NCBI GenBank assembly: GCA_004335835.1
Contig: RWJK01001518.1
Span: 32,974-96,973 of the forward strand
Direction of reading: 5' to 3'
Length of the DNA: 64,000 nt
From: Scenedesmus sp. ARA3
Taxonomy: Eukaryota; Chlorophyta; Chlorophyceae; Sphaeropleales; Scenedesmaceae
The translations under genes were made by a program, and so were the position numbers. Shown piece after piece: positions 22,482-37,400 of this stretch (within the stretch, counting starts at the first letter, position 1; the number at the start of each line of letters is the position of its first letter). The notes below the pieces were generated by a model, which worked only from the letters and a program-made list of their open reading frames with translations, was not told the DNA's origin and did not search any database.

Positions 22482-25400
22482 CAGCGACGGCCCTGAGCAC
22501 GCGCCTGTCAGCCTGCATACCTTCCGCTCCTTGCTGGACAAGCTGATGCAGCAGAAGTGCGACATAGAAGGCCTGCTGCCTGCTGCTGATGTGGACATCG
22601 TGCGCGTCAATGCAGCAGCGTTGAAGCAGGCCCTTATACCCTGGCCTGTGAACCGCCTGGCAGAGCTCCACAAGGCTCTCCCTGTGCTGGCAGCAGGTGC
22701 GCTCACCTTTGCTTGGTGCTGCAACAATGCATGCATGCACTAGGACTAGTGCTGCTGTTGCAGTTGTACTGGCATACGCAGCGCATCTGCAGCAGCTTGA
22801 TGTCAACAATGCTGCCAGATCTGCTGTCAGCGTTATCTGCATCGAAGCTCGTGCCACAGCAAACATCCATCCTATTGCTAACATCGGTTATAATTCTGCT
22901 GCCTGCAGACCTGCTGCATGAGTTCATGGACCACATGCACTCCGCGCAGCCGCGGCTGTCTGCTGTGTGCAGCTGCGTTGAGGAATATGTGGAGAAGCTG
23001 ACCTTCCTGGCTGAGCTCACACAGCTGAACAAAGTCATGGATGCAGCATGCGCACAGGTGGGCTTGCGCGGGCTAGCTGCTGTTGGCAGGTGCTGGAGGA
23101 TTGCTGCTGCTGCAATACTTTTGTTGGCCAGCAGCCTGCCATGCAACGGATGATCCAGGCTGTCTGTTGCATGGCAAGGTACTGGCAAGTGCAGATGGGC
23201 TTTCGCAGGGCATGTTGCGCTTGACATCTGTTGCTTCCAAATTGGCCGTGCAGCTCATACCAACCGTGCACTGTGGCTTGCTGCCTACTGCACTGTGTGC
23301 TGCCAGGTGCATGCGGTGTATGCGCTGCTGGACGAGTACAAGATCAAGGTGCCTGATGTGGACAGGGCGGGCTATGCCAGCCTTGACAGCACGTATGCTG
23401 GGCTCAAGGCGCTGATGGAGGAGGTTGAGGCAGGCAAAGAGGAGGCGGTTGCAAAGTACAGCGCAGGCCTGGAGTCAGGTGGGCGGCAGGCTGGTGACGC
23501 AGCCTGCAGTATGATGTTTATTCGCGCCTTGAGTTGGGCAGCATGATGGTTGCTGGCTGCTGGCCTGTACAGATAATGCAGCGCAGGAGCTGCGCAGTGC
23601 CTGCCAGAGAAGGTTTCATCCTCTGGTACTCTTTTTTGTCAAACCCATCACTGCCTTACACAAGACAAACGAGAATTTTACCATAGCATGCACACGGATG
23701 GAGCATAGCTGAAGCAGATGGTGCTGCTATGCTTTTTTCAGGTGTGGAGGGCCTTGCCAAAGAAATTGAAGCGCTGCGCATCGCAGCACAGAACGAGATG
23801 CTGCTGAACGAGGAGTCCTCGCCGGCTGCTGTGCTGGACGAGCTGCAGCAGCTGCGTGCGCAGCTGGCAGGCCACGCCCAGGAGCTGGCGCGCATCAACC
23901 AGTTCCAGCGGCTCTTCAAGGTGCGTGGAGGGCAGTGAGGGGTTGTGGCGCTGCTGTGCAGCTGTGGCTTGGCTTTTCTGTAGCAGCTTGACCCAGTGAG
24001 CACAACTCATCTGCTGTTCTTTCGACACAGGGCTGAACAGCAGCACTGCAGTTGAAGATGCTGGGAATGTGACCACAATCTTGTGAAGCCCAACTTACCT
24101 CCGATGTCCCTTGCCTGCGCAGGTTGCTGAGAGCACTGTGGAGGACCTGGCAGCAGTGCAGGATGACGTGGCGCTGAAGCTGTCCCTGTGGACCAGCAGT
24201 GCTGAGTTTGAGGATGTGGTGGCTGGATGGCGTGGCTGCCACTTTGAGGCGCTGGACCTGGCCACCATGGAGGAGACAATGGCCAGGTGTGCACAACATA
24301 TGATGGTTTATCGGAGGTCATTGCTGGACTTGTGCTGCTGGGGTGGCAAGTCAGGGCCTGCATGGCTGACAAGAGCTGTCCTATATTTAAATGCACATGT
24401 TGAGGCCTTGTATGTGACCTGCTTGCTGCGCCGCATCGCAGGTTCCACAAGAGTGTGTTGAAAATGGAGAAGGGCCTGCCCCCCAACAAGCTGGTGCCAA
24501 AGCTGCGTGCAGCCGTGGATGAGTACCGGCTGCTGCTGCCTGTGGTGTCGGCGCTGCGCAACAAGACGCTGAAGGAGCGCCACTGGGCCAAGGTGTTTGC
24601 AGCCATCGGCACCACACTGGCCAGGGATGAGACCTTCACCCTGCAGGTGGGGACAACACGGAATGACCAGGCAGACTTCAGCTGTCCGTCAAGCCAGCAG
24701 GCTGCTGCGACTAGTGTTGATGTGTGCTGTGAGCTGGCATGGGCTGTGCCGCTGCTGCTGCTGCTGCTGCTTCTGTTGCTTGTGAGGCTGCTGCGCTGCG
24801 CTTGGTGCAATGAAGTGTTGTGTGGTCAAGAGCTGCTGCTGCCGGTGCCGCAATGTGCTACCTGCAATGCAGGCGTTGCTGGATGCCAAGGTTGGTGCCG
24901 CCAAGGATGCGTGCATGGCCATCAGCACGGAGGCCACGCAGGAGGCTGCACTGGAGGAGCTGCTGGCCAAGGTGACAGCAAAATGGGCCGGCATCGAGTT
25001 CTGCGTCATCCCCTACAAGGACAGCAAGGACGTGTACATCCTGGGCGCGCTGGATGAGATCCAGGTGCGGTGGCATCCTGCTACGCTTGTTTGCACACTT
25101 TGTGTGCGGCTGGGACGGCATGCTGCAGACCCAGACATACATTCAGCAGACACAGCTGTGCTGCTGGTGGCTATCATATCAATGTGATGCATATTGTTCA
25201 TGTGCTGTTGCAGGTTGCGCTGGAGGACAGCTTGATGACCATGTCCACAATCCTGGCGTCACGCTTCGTGGCGGGCATCCGGCCAGAGGTGGAGCGTGTT
25301 GAGAAGCAGCTGAACGTGTTCTCAGACACACTCGACCAGTGGGTGCAGGTGAGGTCCGCAGCCGCACACAGCACAGCAGGGCAGCTCATGCGGCTGTGAA

Positions 25401-28400
25401 CAGCCGGCCTTTGGCAGCTGCTGCTTGCAGGCAGTCACTCCACAATTCAAGATCCTGCCTGCACCTGCAGCGTGCTGATTTGGCTTTTTTTGATGTTAGA
25501 TGTTTTCACACACCTGCGGCTGTGCCCAGCTAACGGCAGCATTTCTGGTTGTCTGCAGGTGCAAAAGTCCTGGATGTACCTGGAGCCTATCTTCTCAGCG
25601 CAGGACATCCAGAAGCAGCTGCCAAGCGAGTACAGGGCCTTTGACCACGTGCACAAGCAGCTGCGCGAGGTCATGCGGCGCACCAAGGACAGGCCCAACG
25701 CGCTGCAGACAGCCAGCAACCCTTGTGAGTGGCCAGCTGTCACAGCTGCGGCAGCACCTGAGTGCCTCTGTGCTGCTCAACGCTCTTGATGTCTAGCTGC
25801 CTAGTGAGTGTGCACTCACGCTGCCTACTGTCAGCGCCGAGGCTTGGCGATCTCAAAAAGAAGAGGTGTCTTGCTGCTGCTGCTTCCTTTGCTGTGGCTC
25901 TGCAGCGCTGTTGGAGTCGCTGAGCAAGAGCTATGAGACGCTGGAGGCCATCCAGAAGAGCCTGGAGGAGTACCTAGAGACCAAGCGGGTGGCCTTCCCT
26001 AGGTGAGCGTTGCACTAGTGCTGCCAAAAGCTTGTCACCAGCTGCTGCGCCAGCCGCCAATAGGAATCAAAAAAGGAGGGTGCAAACAGCACGATTTGTT
26101 GCCATGATTATGGGATTTGGTCAATTCCCTTTGCCGCCACCAATAAAATTCCACCAATTTGCTGCAGCAGCAGCGCAGCACCACTGGCGCACACAGCAAA
26201 TAGCAGCTGTAACAACTGAGTGTTGAGACAAATGTGCAGCTGTTCCAGCAGGCGGATCCAACACACATGTCACACATCACATGCCTTGCCTGCAGGTTCT
26301 ACTTCCTGTCCAACGACGAGCTGCTGGAGATCCTCGCGCAGACCAAGAACGTGCAGGCAGTGCAGCCGCACATGGGCAAGTGCTTCGACGGCATCCGGCG
26401 GCTGGACTTTGGCGACGACCCCAAGAGCACAGACATCTTCGCCATGGTGTCTGGTGAGGCACGCTGCCCCAGCTGCTGCATCCCGTTTGCTTCACTGGTT
26501 CTGCCTCTGCTGTCTGGCTTCCCGCCCTGTCATAACATCCAGCGGAAATCACCCTCGGTCACAGCACTGTGCTTTCCTAGCATGAAAATGTGGCATGAAA
26601 GTATTGCTGCTGCTGCGCCTGCAGGTGAGGGCGAGCGCGTCAGCTTTGGCAAGAACCCGCTCAAGGCCCGCAACAGCGTGGAGCAGTGGCTGGGCACCGT
26701 GGAGTCAGGCATGGTGGCCAGCCTGCGGCGGCTGGCCAAGCAGGGCATGGCCAGCTACCCTGAGGAGCCGCGCAGCGACTGGGTGCTGCGGCAGCCGGTG
26801 CAGCTGGTGCTAGCGGTGAGCCAGGTGTACTGGTGTGCGGCTGTGGAGGAGCAGCTGCGATCTGCGGCGCCCCATGACGGCCTCACAGCATTCTACCAGG
26901 TGGGTTGTTGTGATCTGGTGGTGGTTAAGTTGGGCCATGTTACATGCTGTGCCAACACGCTCTACCATGACCTGGTTTGTCAGTTGTTGTGCCGACACCT
27001 GTAGCAATACCTTGAATGATGCCGTATGCCTTGCTTTTTGCTGGATTGCAGTTGAATGTGCGGCAGCTGGCGGAGCTCACACGGCTGGTGCGCGGGGACC
27101 TGTCGAACCTGGGGCGCCGGCTGCTCGCAGCGCTCATCACCATTGATGTGCACAGCAGAGACATCGTGGGCAGCCTGCTGGCCAAGGCGACCAGCAGCGT
27201 GAACGACTTTGAGTGGCAGATGCAGCTGCGGTACTACTTTGAGGAGGAGGACCTGGTGGTGCGGCAGGTGCGTGTGTGCTGTTGCTTTTGTTTGCTGGTG
27301 TTTTGTTAGCTAGCGGGCAGCAGAGCAGCCTCAGCAGAGTCCCTGCCGTTGTCTGCTTGTCATGTGAGTGCTGCAGGCATGTGCAGAAGAATATTTCACA
27401 ATGTACATGCTCACGGGCACAACACTGGCAGCACCTGGCAGACAGACAGGGGTCTCGAAGGGTCAAGCACAGCACTGCAATGCTGAAGCAATGCATCACT
27501 GATCATCTCCTGTGTTTTGCCTGCAGGTCAATGCGCGCTTCCTGTATGCATATGAGTACCTGGGGGCGCAGCCGCGCCTGGTGGTGACGCCCATGACAGA
27601 CAGGTGCTACCTGACGCTCACGGGGGCGCTGCACCTGAAGCTGGGAGGTGCACCGGCAGGGCCAGCAGGTGCGCGCTGCATGGCTTGCCTGCAGCCTGGC
27701 AGGCGCAGTACAGCCTTGGCCTGTGATGCCCAGAAGCGGCGCAGCACGCCAGTGGCAGCACTGCTTTGCTTGCCTGTCCAGTTGTTGGCAGCACAGCAAG
27801 TCTGTACTTATAACAGCAAGGAGACATGCACCCTGTTAGCCCCTCATCGAATTGCTTGCATTGTACTGTGCGTGTATGTGTCACACAGGCACGGGCAAGA
27901 CAGAGACAACCAAGGACCTTGGCAAAGCGCTGGGCGTGAACTGTGTCGTTTTCAACTGCGGAGAGAACCTGGATTACAAGGTAAGGGAGAGCCTGCTGCT
28001 GCGTTGCAGCGCATTGCCAATCCTGCGCCTTGTAACTGCCTCACCAGCCAGACATGCACGTGTACGGCGGCACGATGCCTACTGCATGTACCGCACAGCA
28101 CGCCTTATTGCCAGACCTGGTTACTGGCTGCGCCATTACAAGTGTTGTTCCTGTGCTCCTGCATTCCGTTTGCCCGTGTTATTTGCTGCTGCAGTTCATG
28201 GGGAAGTTCTTCTCAGGCCTGGCGCAGTGTGGCGCCTGGGCTTGCTTTGACGAGTTCAACCGCATTGACGTGGAGGTGCGTGTGCAGCGCCACAGCACAG
28301 CAGACACAGCAGCAGCACACACAGCTTGCATGCAAGGCACCATCGTACAGCCGACGTCAAGCGTGCAGTACAAGTAACATGTGCAGCATCTGTGCAGTTT

Positions 28401-31400
28401 CTACAGGGAGGTGCCCCTGCTGTGCTGGCTGCTGCAGGTGCTGTCAGTTGTGGCGCAGCAGCTGCTGACCATCCAGCATGCACTGAAGGCCAACCTGAAC
28501 AAGTTCTGGTTCGAGGGCCGGCCTATCAAGCTGGTGCCCACCTGCGGGGTGCGTGCTGATGAATTCTGCGTTGCTGGCTGCACCCATGTCCGTGCATGGA
28601 AGCTTCAACAGCTGCTGCTGCATGTGCACTGAAACTTCCAACGATCCCTTGTTGTGTGGCTGTGCAATGTATTAGCACCCTGCTGTTCGTCCAAGGAGAG
28701 GTCACTTTTCACAGCTGCTAAGCACTCAGTGTCATGAAGCTCCGCATCTGCTGTATGCTTCACTGCAGGTGTTCATCACAATGAACCCAGGCTATGCAGG
28801 CAGAACAGAGCTGCCAGACAATCTCAAGGTATGCCGAGCAGTTGCATGCTGTCCTGCATGCCTGTTTCTGGAAGGCTGTTACGCACTGCCATTAGCTTGT
28901 ACAGCACGACGAGCGTATTGCTCTGTACAATGTCCTCCCAACACACATTAGGAGGCTGCTCAAATCTGACCATGCCATTTCTTTTGCCTGCTGCTGCATT
29001 GTCGCAGGCGCTGTTCCGGCCCTGCAGCATGATGATCCCCGACTATGCGCTGGTGGCGGAGGTGATGCTGTTCAGTGAGGGCTTTGAGGACAGCAAAGCC
29101 CTGTCACGCAAGATGGTCAAGCTTTACAAACTGGCCAGCGAGCAGCTCTCGCAGCAGGACCACTACGACTTTGGTGGGTGGCGCGAGCCTGTTGTGGCTT
29201 GCTGCATGCTGTCCAGCACTCGCCCAGCACACCTGAATCTGTGTAGCAGTGGCTGAAATGTCTTGCAACCTCAATGCAACTCAAGGTGCAGCGCAGGCGC
29301 AAAGCACAGAAGGAGTTGGCAGCCCACACGTGCTGCTGGCATGCTGCGTTTTAAAAGCTCTGTCGCAGCAATAGCACTGCCGTGTGTGCTGCATGCAGGC
29401 ATGCGTGCGGTGAAGAGTGTGCTGGTGATGGCTGGCGGGCTGAAGCGCGCCAACCCTGAGCTGCCTGAGGACGTGGTGCTCATCCGCGCCATGCGGGACA
29501 GCAACCTGCCCAAGTTCCTCACGCACGACATGGAGCTGTTCTGCAACATCATCGCGGACCTCTTCCCTGGCCTGGATGTGCCCAACCAGGTGAGCGCGCG
29601 CTGCGATGATTGCGCATCACAACACAGGGACTGTGGCATCAGCTGCGAGGTGTTGTGGTTGTGATCACACCACGACCTGCTGCCATGTCTGCTGCCTGCC
29701 TGCTCTGCAAGGCATGCATGTGTTGTGCAGATGATTGCTGACTGACATCATACTGCATACAATGCCTTGCAGGACTATGGTGAGCTGGAGCAGAGCATCC
29801 GCGCTGTGCTCTCGCAGCGCGGGCTGCAGCAGCCGGCCAACTTTGTGACCAAGGTGGTGCAGATGTACGACACCATGTGCGTGCGCTTTGGGCTGATGCT
29901 GGTGGGACCCACCGGGGGCGGCAAGACCACCTGCTGCGGCACGCTACAGGGCGCGCTGACGCACCTGCGCAAGGAGATGAACCACCCTAACGAGCAGTTG
30001 CAGGTGCGCTTTTAGCCTGCTGTTGTGCTTGTACAAGCATGTGGCGTGTTTAAGGGTGTCACAGTGACAGATGATGCACAAAGGCTGTGCTCCTGGCGCT
30101 TGATTTGCCGGTTTTTTGAAGAGCGCATGCAGCAGGGGCAACATGTGTGATGACAAAAGCATGAAAAACCAGCGCTATGCACTGGCAGGCAATGCAAAGA
30201 CCAACTCAAGTCAAGAGGCTGCGCATGCTTCCTTTCACCTGTGGCGTGTCATGCAGACATGCAGATGGTGCCAGGGCAAACAGGTGACTACCCAACCCCC
30301 TCTTAATTTTGAAGCTGCGCGTGCTTCCTTTCACCTGTGGCATGTTGTGCTGCTGCAGGTGATCCACACGTACCGCCTCAACCCCAAGTGCATAAAGATG
30401 GGCGAGCTGTATGGCGAGTACAACCTGCTCACCAACGAGTGGACAGATGGCCTGGCCTCCACCATCATCCGCGGCGCTGTGGCCGACACCAGCCTTGACC
30501 GCAAGTGGGTGGTGTTTGACGGCCCCGTGGACGCTGTCTGGATCGAGAACATGAACACAGGTGAGCTTCGTCAGCTGTGCTTCCATGTTGGCATAGCTAC
30601 ACAGCTGTTGCTCACCACTGCTTGCTTTCTTCACTGTGTTGATGTTTGCTGGTGACGTTGGTGCTCAAGTTCTAGCCTCACAGGCTGTTTGCACTGCTGC
30701 TCTTGTCAACTACAGTGCTGGATGACAACTGCACGCTGTGCCTGCCCAACGGCGAGCGCATCAAGCTCAACCCCACCACCATGCGCATGGTGTTCGAGGT
30801 GTCGGACCTGTCAGCAGCCTCGCCGGCTACTGTCAGCCGCTGCGGCATGGTGTTCATCGCACAGGACCAGCTGGGCTGGCGGCCAGCAGTGCAGACATGG
30901 CTGGAGACAGCGCTGCCGCAGGTGCGCAGCTGTGATCGGGTTGCGGCTGCTCTTTGATCACCCGTGTGTATTGACAGATGCATGGACTGCATGTGTGTGG
31001 CAGTGTGTAGCAAAAGGGCCAGCCTATGAGCCACACACCAGTGTTGGACTGTAAAACATTGCCGTGATCAAATGGGGCTGCATGCTTGCTGCACTTGGCT
31101 GCTGCTGCTGCTTTGCAGGCTGTGCCAGGAATCAGCGCGGCGCAGCGGGAGCACATCTACGGCCTGTTTGACAAGTACGTGGACGGCGGCCTCGCCTGGG
31201 TGCGCAAGCAGGGCAAGGAGTACATCCCGTCAGTGGACAACAACCTCACCAGCACCCTGATGCTGCTGCTCCAGGTGAGCAGGGCAGATTGAACAGCCCA
31301 CTGTATAGCTAGCCATGCGCTCTGTGTTTGAAACCTATGACTGCAGTGGCTTCTGCAGCGCAGGCAGCGGCTGTGCTGCATTTCTAGCACACCGATGCTT

Positions 31401-34400
31401 ACGTCACACAAAGAACACTGCATCTAACCCAGCAAGAATTCTGCCACGTGTGGTGCAGTCGCTGATGGACCCCACCAAAGGGCTAAAGGTGGCAGCACTG
31501 GAGGGCGATGCATTGGCTGCAGCCATGGGCCGGCTGTTTGGCTTCGCCTATGTCTGGGCGCTGGGTGGAAACTTGGCGCCAAGCTGCACGGAGTCGTTTG
31601 ATGAGTTTGTGCGCGAGCACTTGGCGGATGTGGTAACATTCCCAGGTAGGGTCGCCGCTCAGGCAATACTTTTGCTTCGGCAGACAGATGCGCAGTTCGT
31701 GGTGTGCGTGCATGCCTCCACTGCTTAGCATGATGCCGCAGTGCTGCCTGTCTGAGGTGTGCCAGGGCATGCAGCTCCCACATGGAGCTGCTTGCAAGCA
31801 CCATGCCAGCATTACGAGCTGATCCCTTGATGTTTTCAGTGCTGGCTGACCAGGTTATGGCTGTTGTTTGCTGCTGCTGCAGGTGGCGGGCTGGTGTTTG
31901 ACCACCAGCTGCACTTCAAGTCGGGTGTGCCAGAGTTCAAGCCCTGGGCAGACACTGTGCCTAGCTTCACCTACAGCAAGGCGGTGCCCTACTTCCAGGT
32001 GAGCCTTGTTAATGTGCAGGGACAGCTGCTGCTAGGGCATCTGAACCATTGTGTGAGCCATCAGGCTGAGCTCTGAATGGCAACTGCAAGCACCGGATGC
32101 GGCGAGTGGTGTGAGATGCAGTGCAGCATATCAAATACCCAAACAATATTGTGAAGCGTGTGCCCCTGTGCCTGGTGCGCTGCAGATGCTGGTGCCCACA
32201 GTTGATACTGTGCGCTTCAGCTACCTGCTGGAGGCCTGCCTTGACGTGCAGCGCAGCGTGCTGTTCACGGGCGTCACAGGTGTCGGCAAGAGCGTCATCA
32301 GCGCTGCTGCACTTGAGAAGCTTGCGGCTGCGCCACAGCCCGCTGGTGTCGCTGACTCAGGTTGCAGTGGGCGCGTTGCGGGGCGGCTGCTGGCTCACAC
32401 CGTGGTGTTCAGTGCGCAGACGAGCAGCATTGACACGCAGCTGCTGATTGAGAGCAAGCTGGAGAAGAAGCGCAAGACAAGGTGCGGTGGCACGGCTGGC
32501 TGTTGCTGTGTAGATGAAGCGGGGGTTTGTGGTGGCAAAGTGGCCGTGGTGCAGCAGCGTAGCAAACTGGATTGTGACCCGATTGACCAGAATAGCTGCG
32601 TCTTTGGTTTGTGTGGCTCTGGCAAGCACCACTCTGCCCTGCATTGGGTAATGCTGGTGCAGCACTAGCTCGTCAACCACGACGCATTCACACTCCTTGC
32701 TTGCTGAACACAACTGTGTGCAGGTATGGCGCTCCTGTCAACAAGAAGGTTGTGTTCTTCATTGATGATGTCAACATGCCGGCTCGCGAGAAATACGGTG
32801 CGCAGCCGCCAATTGAGCTGCTGCGGCAGTTCCAGGACTTCCGTGGCTTCTATGACCGCAAGAAGCTCTTCTGGAAGGATGTGGAGGACACGGTGCTGTG
32901 CGCGGCATGTGCACCGCCTGGTGGCGGCCGGCAGGAGGTTACTGCAAGGTATGCTGCTGCCTGCGTGGGCAGCTGCAGTATCGCAAACGAGTCGTTGCTT
33001 ACGTGCTGGTACACTAGTGCTGTGTATCCGTTACGCCGCATCCATATACAGCACGAGCAAAGCAAAGCCAACTTGCTGCACATTTTGGTGTTGGCGTCGC
33101 TGCTGCAGGTTCTTCCGGCACTTCACGATGCTGTCCATCCCGCCTCCCTCTGATGCTGCCAACAAGACCATCCTATCTTCCATCCTCACCGGCTTCCTGG
33201 CAGACTTTGCACCAGACCTGCGCAGCATGGCAGGGCCGCTGGTCAACGCCAGCACAGCAGCTTACAACAGGTGCGCAAACAGGCGTTAGCAAGTGTTCTT
33301 CAGCCTGTATGGCATGCTGCTGGTGTTGGAACCACAAAGTAAGCATGTAGTTTTGTGGTGCACACTACATTGCTGCGAGTCCTCTCCTTCGTTTGGCGCA
33401 TCCTATGCTTGAAGAAGCCATACAACACATCCCTTGCCCAGCTCACTGTCTACGCTGCCTCCTGCTCTTGTCTTCCTTGCAGGATATCTGAGGAGCTGCT
33501 GCCCACACCCGCCAAGAGCCACTACACCTTCAACCTGCGCGACCTCAGCAAGCAGTTCCAGGGCATGCTGCTGGTCAGCCCTGGCTGCTGCAGCGACAAG
33601 GAGGCGCTGGCTCGGCTGTGGATGCACGAGGCCTGCAGGGTGTTTTCGGACAGGCTGGTGTGTGATGAGGACAGGCAGTACTTCCAAAAGATGCTGGTGA
33701 GTGCACAGCAAGTGCTACTGCTGCTGCTGCTGTCGTGCATGACTCTCGCGCACAGAAAACTGTGCATCCTGTTGACATTGTGATCCAGCACATGCACTCG
33801 GCAATCAAATGTTCTTTTCTCAGCCTGTTCAGCAGCAGACCTGGCTGCTGGCAGTCTGTGTTTCCTCATGCTGCCGGGCTCTGTGCCCCTCCTGTTTTCT
33901 GTCAGATTGAGCTGTCTGCCAAGCACGGCCTCTCCTCCATGAGCTACGAGGAGGCATTTGAGAAGCGCAGCATCGCCTGGGGCGACTTCCTGCGGCCCGG
34001 GCTGGAGCGAGGCGAGCGGCAGTATGAGGAGGTGTCTGACAATGCCAAGCTGCTAAGGCTGCTGGAGGACTACTTGGATGAGTACAACATGATCCACACC
34101 AACACGCTGAACCTGGGTGGGTGGCGATATGCGTAGGACGGCATTGGCTTTCTGGCTGCCAGTACTGTGGCTGTGGGCTGCATCGTGAACAGGTCCTGTT
34201 GTAATTGGTGCCAAGCACAGCCCAAGCATGTGCGCTTAGACCCCATCTACTGCTTGCACTCCTGCAATTCTGCTGCGCAGTATTCTTCCAGCATGCTGTG
34301 GACCACATCTGCCGCCTGGCGCGCGTGCTGCGGCAGCCACGTGGCAATGCAATGCTCGTGGGTGCTGGCGGCAGCGGCAAGCGCAGCCTGACCTGCTTTG

Positions 34401-37400
34401 CTGCGCACATAAGCGGCTTCAAGACGTTCCAGATAGAGCTCAGCAGGGGATATGGTGCCACTGAGTTCAGAGAAGACCTAAAGAAGCTTTACAGGTGAGG
34501 CTGTCCAGAAGGTCGACCTCACGTTTGCAATGCCACTATCTGCTGCTGTTTGGGGTGCTGGCTGTTCAGCCATGTCATAGTATGCTGCATGCTCACGTAA
34601 CAGCGGTAGTCATCCCAGCTGTCTGATGAAACAAATGCACAGTGTGCATAACCTGCTGCTGTTTTTGGCTTGTTCGTTCGCACGCATGCGGGTTCAGCCA
34701 GCACGGCATACTGCAATACCAAGAATGACCTTACTTACTTATGTGTGGGTGCACTCACCTTGCAGGACTGCTGGTGTTGATGGTGAACCAGTGGTCTTCT
34801 TGTTCAGCGACACGCAAATTGTGCAGGAAGGATTCCTAGAGGACATCAACAACATGCTCAATTCAGGTGAGGGCAGCAAAGCCGCTGCAGCAAGCCCAGC
34901 TTGCTGTGCTGCACTTGCGCACTGCCCTTTACCTATCTGGTGTGATGACGGTGCACAATGTTGTGCTTGCTGCCGCCATGCGATCACCATTTATCCGCCT
35001 TGTGCATCTGCACTGGACCAGCTCAGTGCGCTACAAGACGCGCCGACACCATGTTGTTTGCACAAACTGCAGGGGAAGTGCCTGGGTTGTTTGCGCCAGA
35101 TGAGAAAGAGCAGATCATCAATGACGTCAGGGAGTGGGTGGAAGCTACTGGCGGCAATCCATCAAAGGACGGCTGCTACAATGCATTCATCAACCGTGTC
35201 CGCGACAATTTGCACATTGTGCTCACAATGAGCCCAGTAGGGGAGGCCTTCCGAGCAAGGTGAGTGGCAGGGACACCTGGTAAAGCAGCCTACAGCAACT
35301 CGCCCCACTCAAGACGTGCGTCCTTCAGCCCCGGCACACATGCACGCCCATGCACTCCGCAGAGCAAGCCTGTTGGCGCATTGTGCTGATGCACGTTCTG
35401 GTGCTGCATGCAGGTGCCGTCAGTTCCCGTCGCTGATCAACTGCTGCACCATCGACTGGTTCAGCACCTGGCCGGCAGAGGCGCTGCTGAGTGTGAGCCA
35501 GAAGTTCCTGGCCAACACAGATCTGGGCAGCCCGCAGGTCAATGCAGCAGTGGCGCAGATGTGTGTGCACATCCACACCAGTGTCGAGCAGATGAGCGAG
35601 CGCTTCTATGCGGAGCTCAGGTATGGCACGCCAGGATGCTGCCACTCAATCTTCATTAGTTAATGCGTGCGAATGATGTCAGGACGACTTCACCCCCTGA
35701 CAGTGGTAGCTGCACATACTCGTGCTTGGCGGGAGCCCTGTGCATGTCTTGTCAGTATCATTGTTGATGAGCTGCACAAACTCATGCGGCTGCGCTGCAG
35801 GCGTCGTTACTACACCACCCCAAAGAGCTACCTGGATCTCATCAACCTCTACCTGCAACTCCTGCAAGAGAAGCGGTAGGTTTGCCGGGCGTGGCTCTGA
35901 ATGCATCACGCTAGATGTGCATAAGCCTGAACTGCACGAAACAGCCGAGAACCTGCAGCTTTGTGATCAACACACAATACTGGATGCTCACATATCATAT
36001 GCTGCTGTACGTGCTGTGCTCTGCATGTGTGCACAGTGATGAGTTGGGCCAGGCGCGCAACAGGCTGCTGGATGGGCTCAAGAAGCTGAATGAGACTAAC
36101 GCCTTGGTGGCCAGCATGAAGGCTGACCTGGCACGCCTGCAACCTGAACTGGAGTCGAAAGCAGCAGCCACTGCTGATCTGCTTGTCAAGGTATGGATAG
36201 CTTCCTTGTCCTGCCACATTACTTGATTTTGCTCGTTGCAGCGCAGCGCCTGTCTCGTTTCCAACGTACATTGCGATCAAGCGCAAGCATGTGCATGGCA
36301 ACATATGCGCGTGGAAGCTGACCAACGGCTGGCTCCTGCGCATCCCGACACAGGTGTCGGCTGACCAAGAGGAAGCAGAAAAGGTCAAAGTGGGTGTTGC
36401 AGCTGAAGAGAAGGACGTCAAAGCCATGCAGCAGCAGACGCAGGCCATTGCAGACGCTGCACAAGCAGAGCTGGCAGAGGCAATGCCTGCGCTGCAAGCT
36501 GCCATTGACAGCCTCAAGGCACTGAACAAGAATGACATTGTGGAGATCAAGTCCTTCCCCAAGCCGCCTCCGCTGGTGCAGATGACCATGGAGGCAGTGT
36601 GTATCCTGAAGCAGGAGAAGCCAGATTGGGACACGGTGAGGTGGACGCACAGAATGCTGTCACACAGCCACCCCTTCCACCCCTGTAGCAACGCTCGTTG
36701 CGTTGCTGTTGGCCTTGCTTTATGGTTGCAAGCTGCGCTCGCTGTACAATTCGCACTCTCAGCCTGTCTGCTCTCATTGAGTTGCTGCATGACATGCGTG
36801 ACAGCCATCAGCACCAACGGCCCGTCCCGTGATACCTGAGCAAACCCTTGCTCTCCCGCCTTCTAACTGGCCCTTGCCCTGGCTATGTAACCAAATTTGC
36901 AGGCGAAGCGTGTGCTGGGTGACGTGAACTTCATGCGCAGCCTCGAGGATTTTGACAAAGACAACATCCCCGATGCAGTCATCAAGAAGCTGCGCCGTTA
37001 CATCGACGACCCCAACTACCAGCCTGACGTGGTGGCCAAGCAAAGCAGGGCTGCGATGTCGCTGTGCATGTGGACACGTGCCATGGATGTGTACAACAGG
37101 TGCGCGTTGGTGCATGCCAGGTTGGCCTGCAGATGTCTGGGCGCAGGCAGCACTGCATTCAATGTGCATCAGCAGGCAGTGACGCACATGCGTGCTGCGA
37201 TGAACATTGTACCCTTAGCTGATTGTGCCAAGCTGGCACTGTGTTTCTGGCCATACATGTTGACGCCTCTCACTGCTGGTTCCTTCCCGCCCAGGGTTGC
37301 CAAAGTTGTTGAGCCCAAGCGCCAAAAGCTGCGGGAGGCAGAGGCACAGCTAGAACAGGCCAATGCCCAGCTGCAGGAGAAGCAGGATGCGCTGGCTGCT

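Noticed and set aside
24007..24810. 267-residue minus-strand open frame
   Set aside because: Antisense of dynein exons; low-complexity Ser/Pro/His composition with no motif. The plus strand has conserved dynein sequence.
35906..36817. 303-residue minus-strand open frame
   Set aside because: Antisense of the dynein stalk region, whose heptad-rich plus-strand exons explain the lack of stops.
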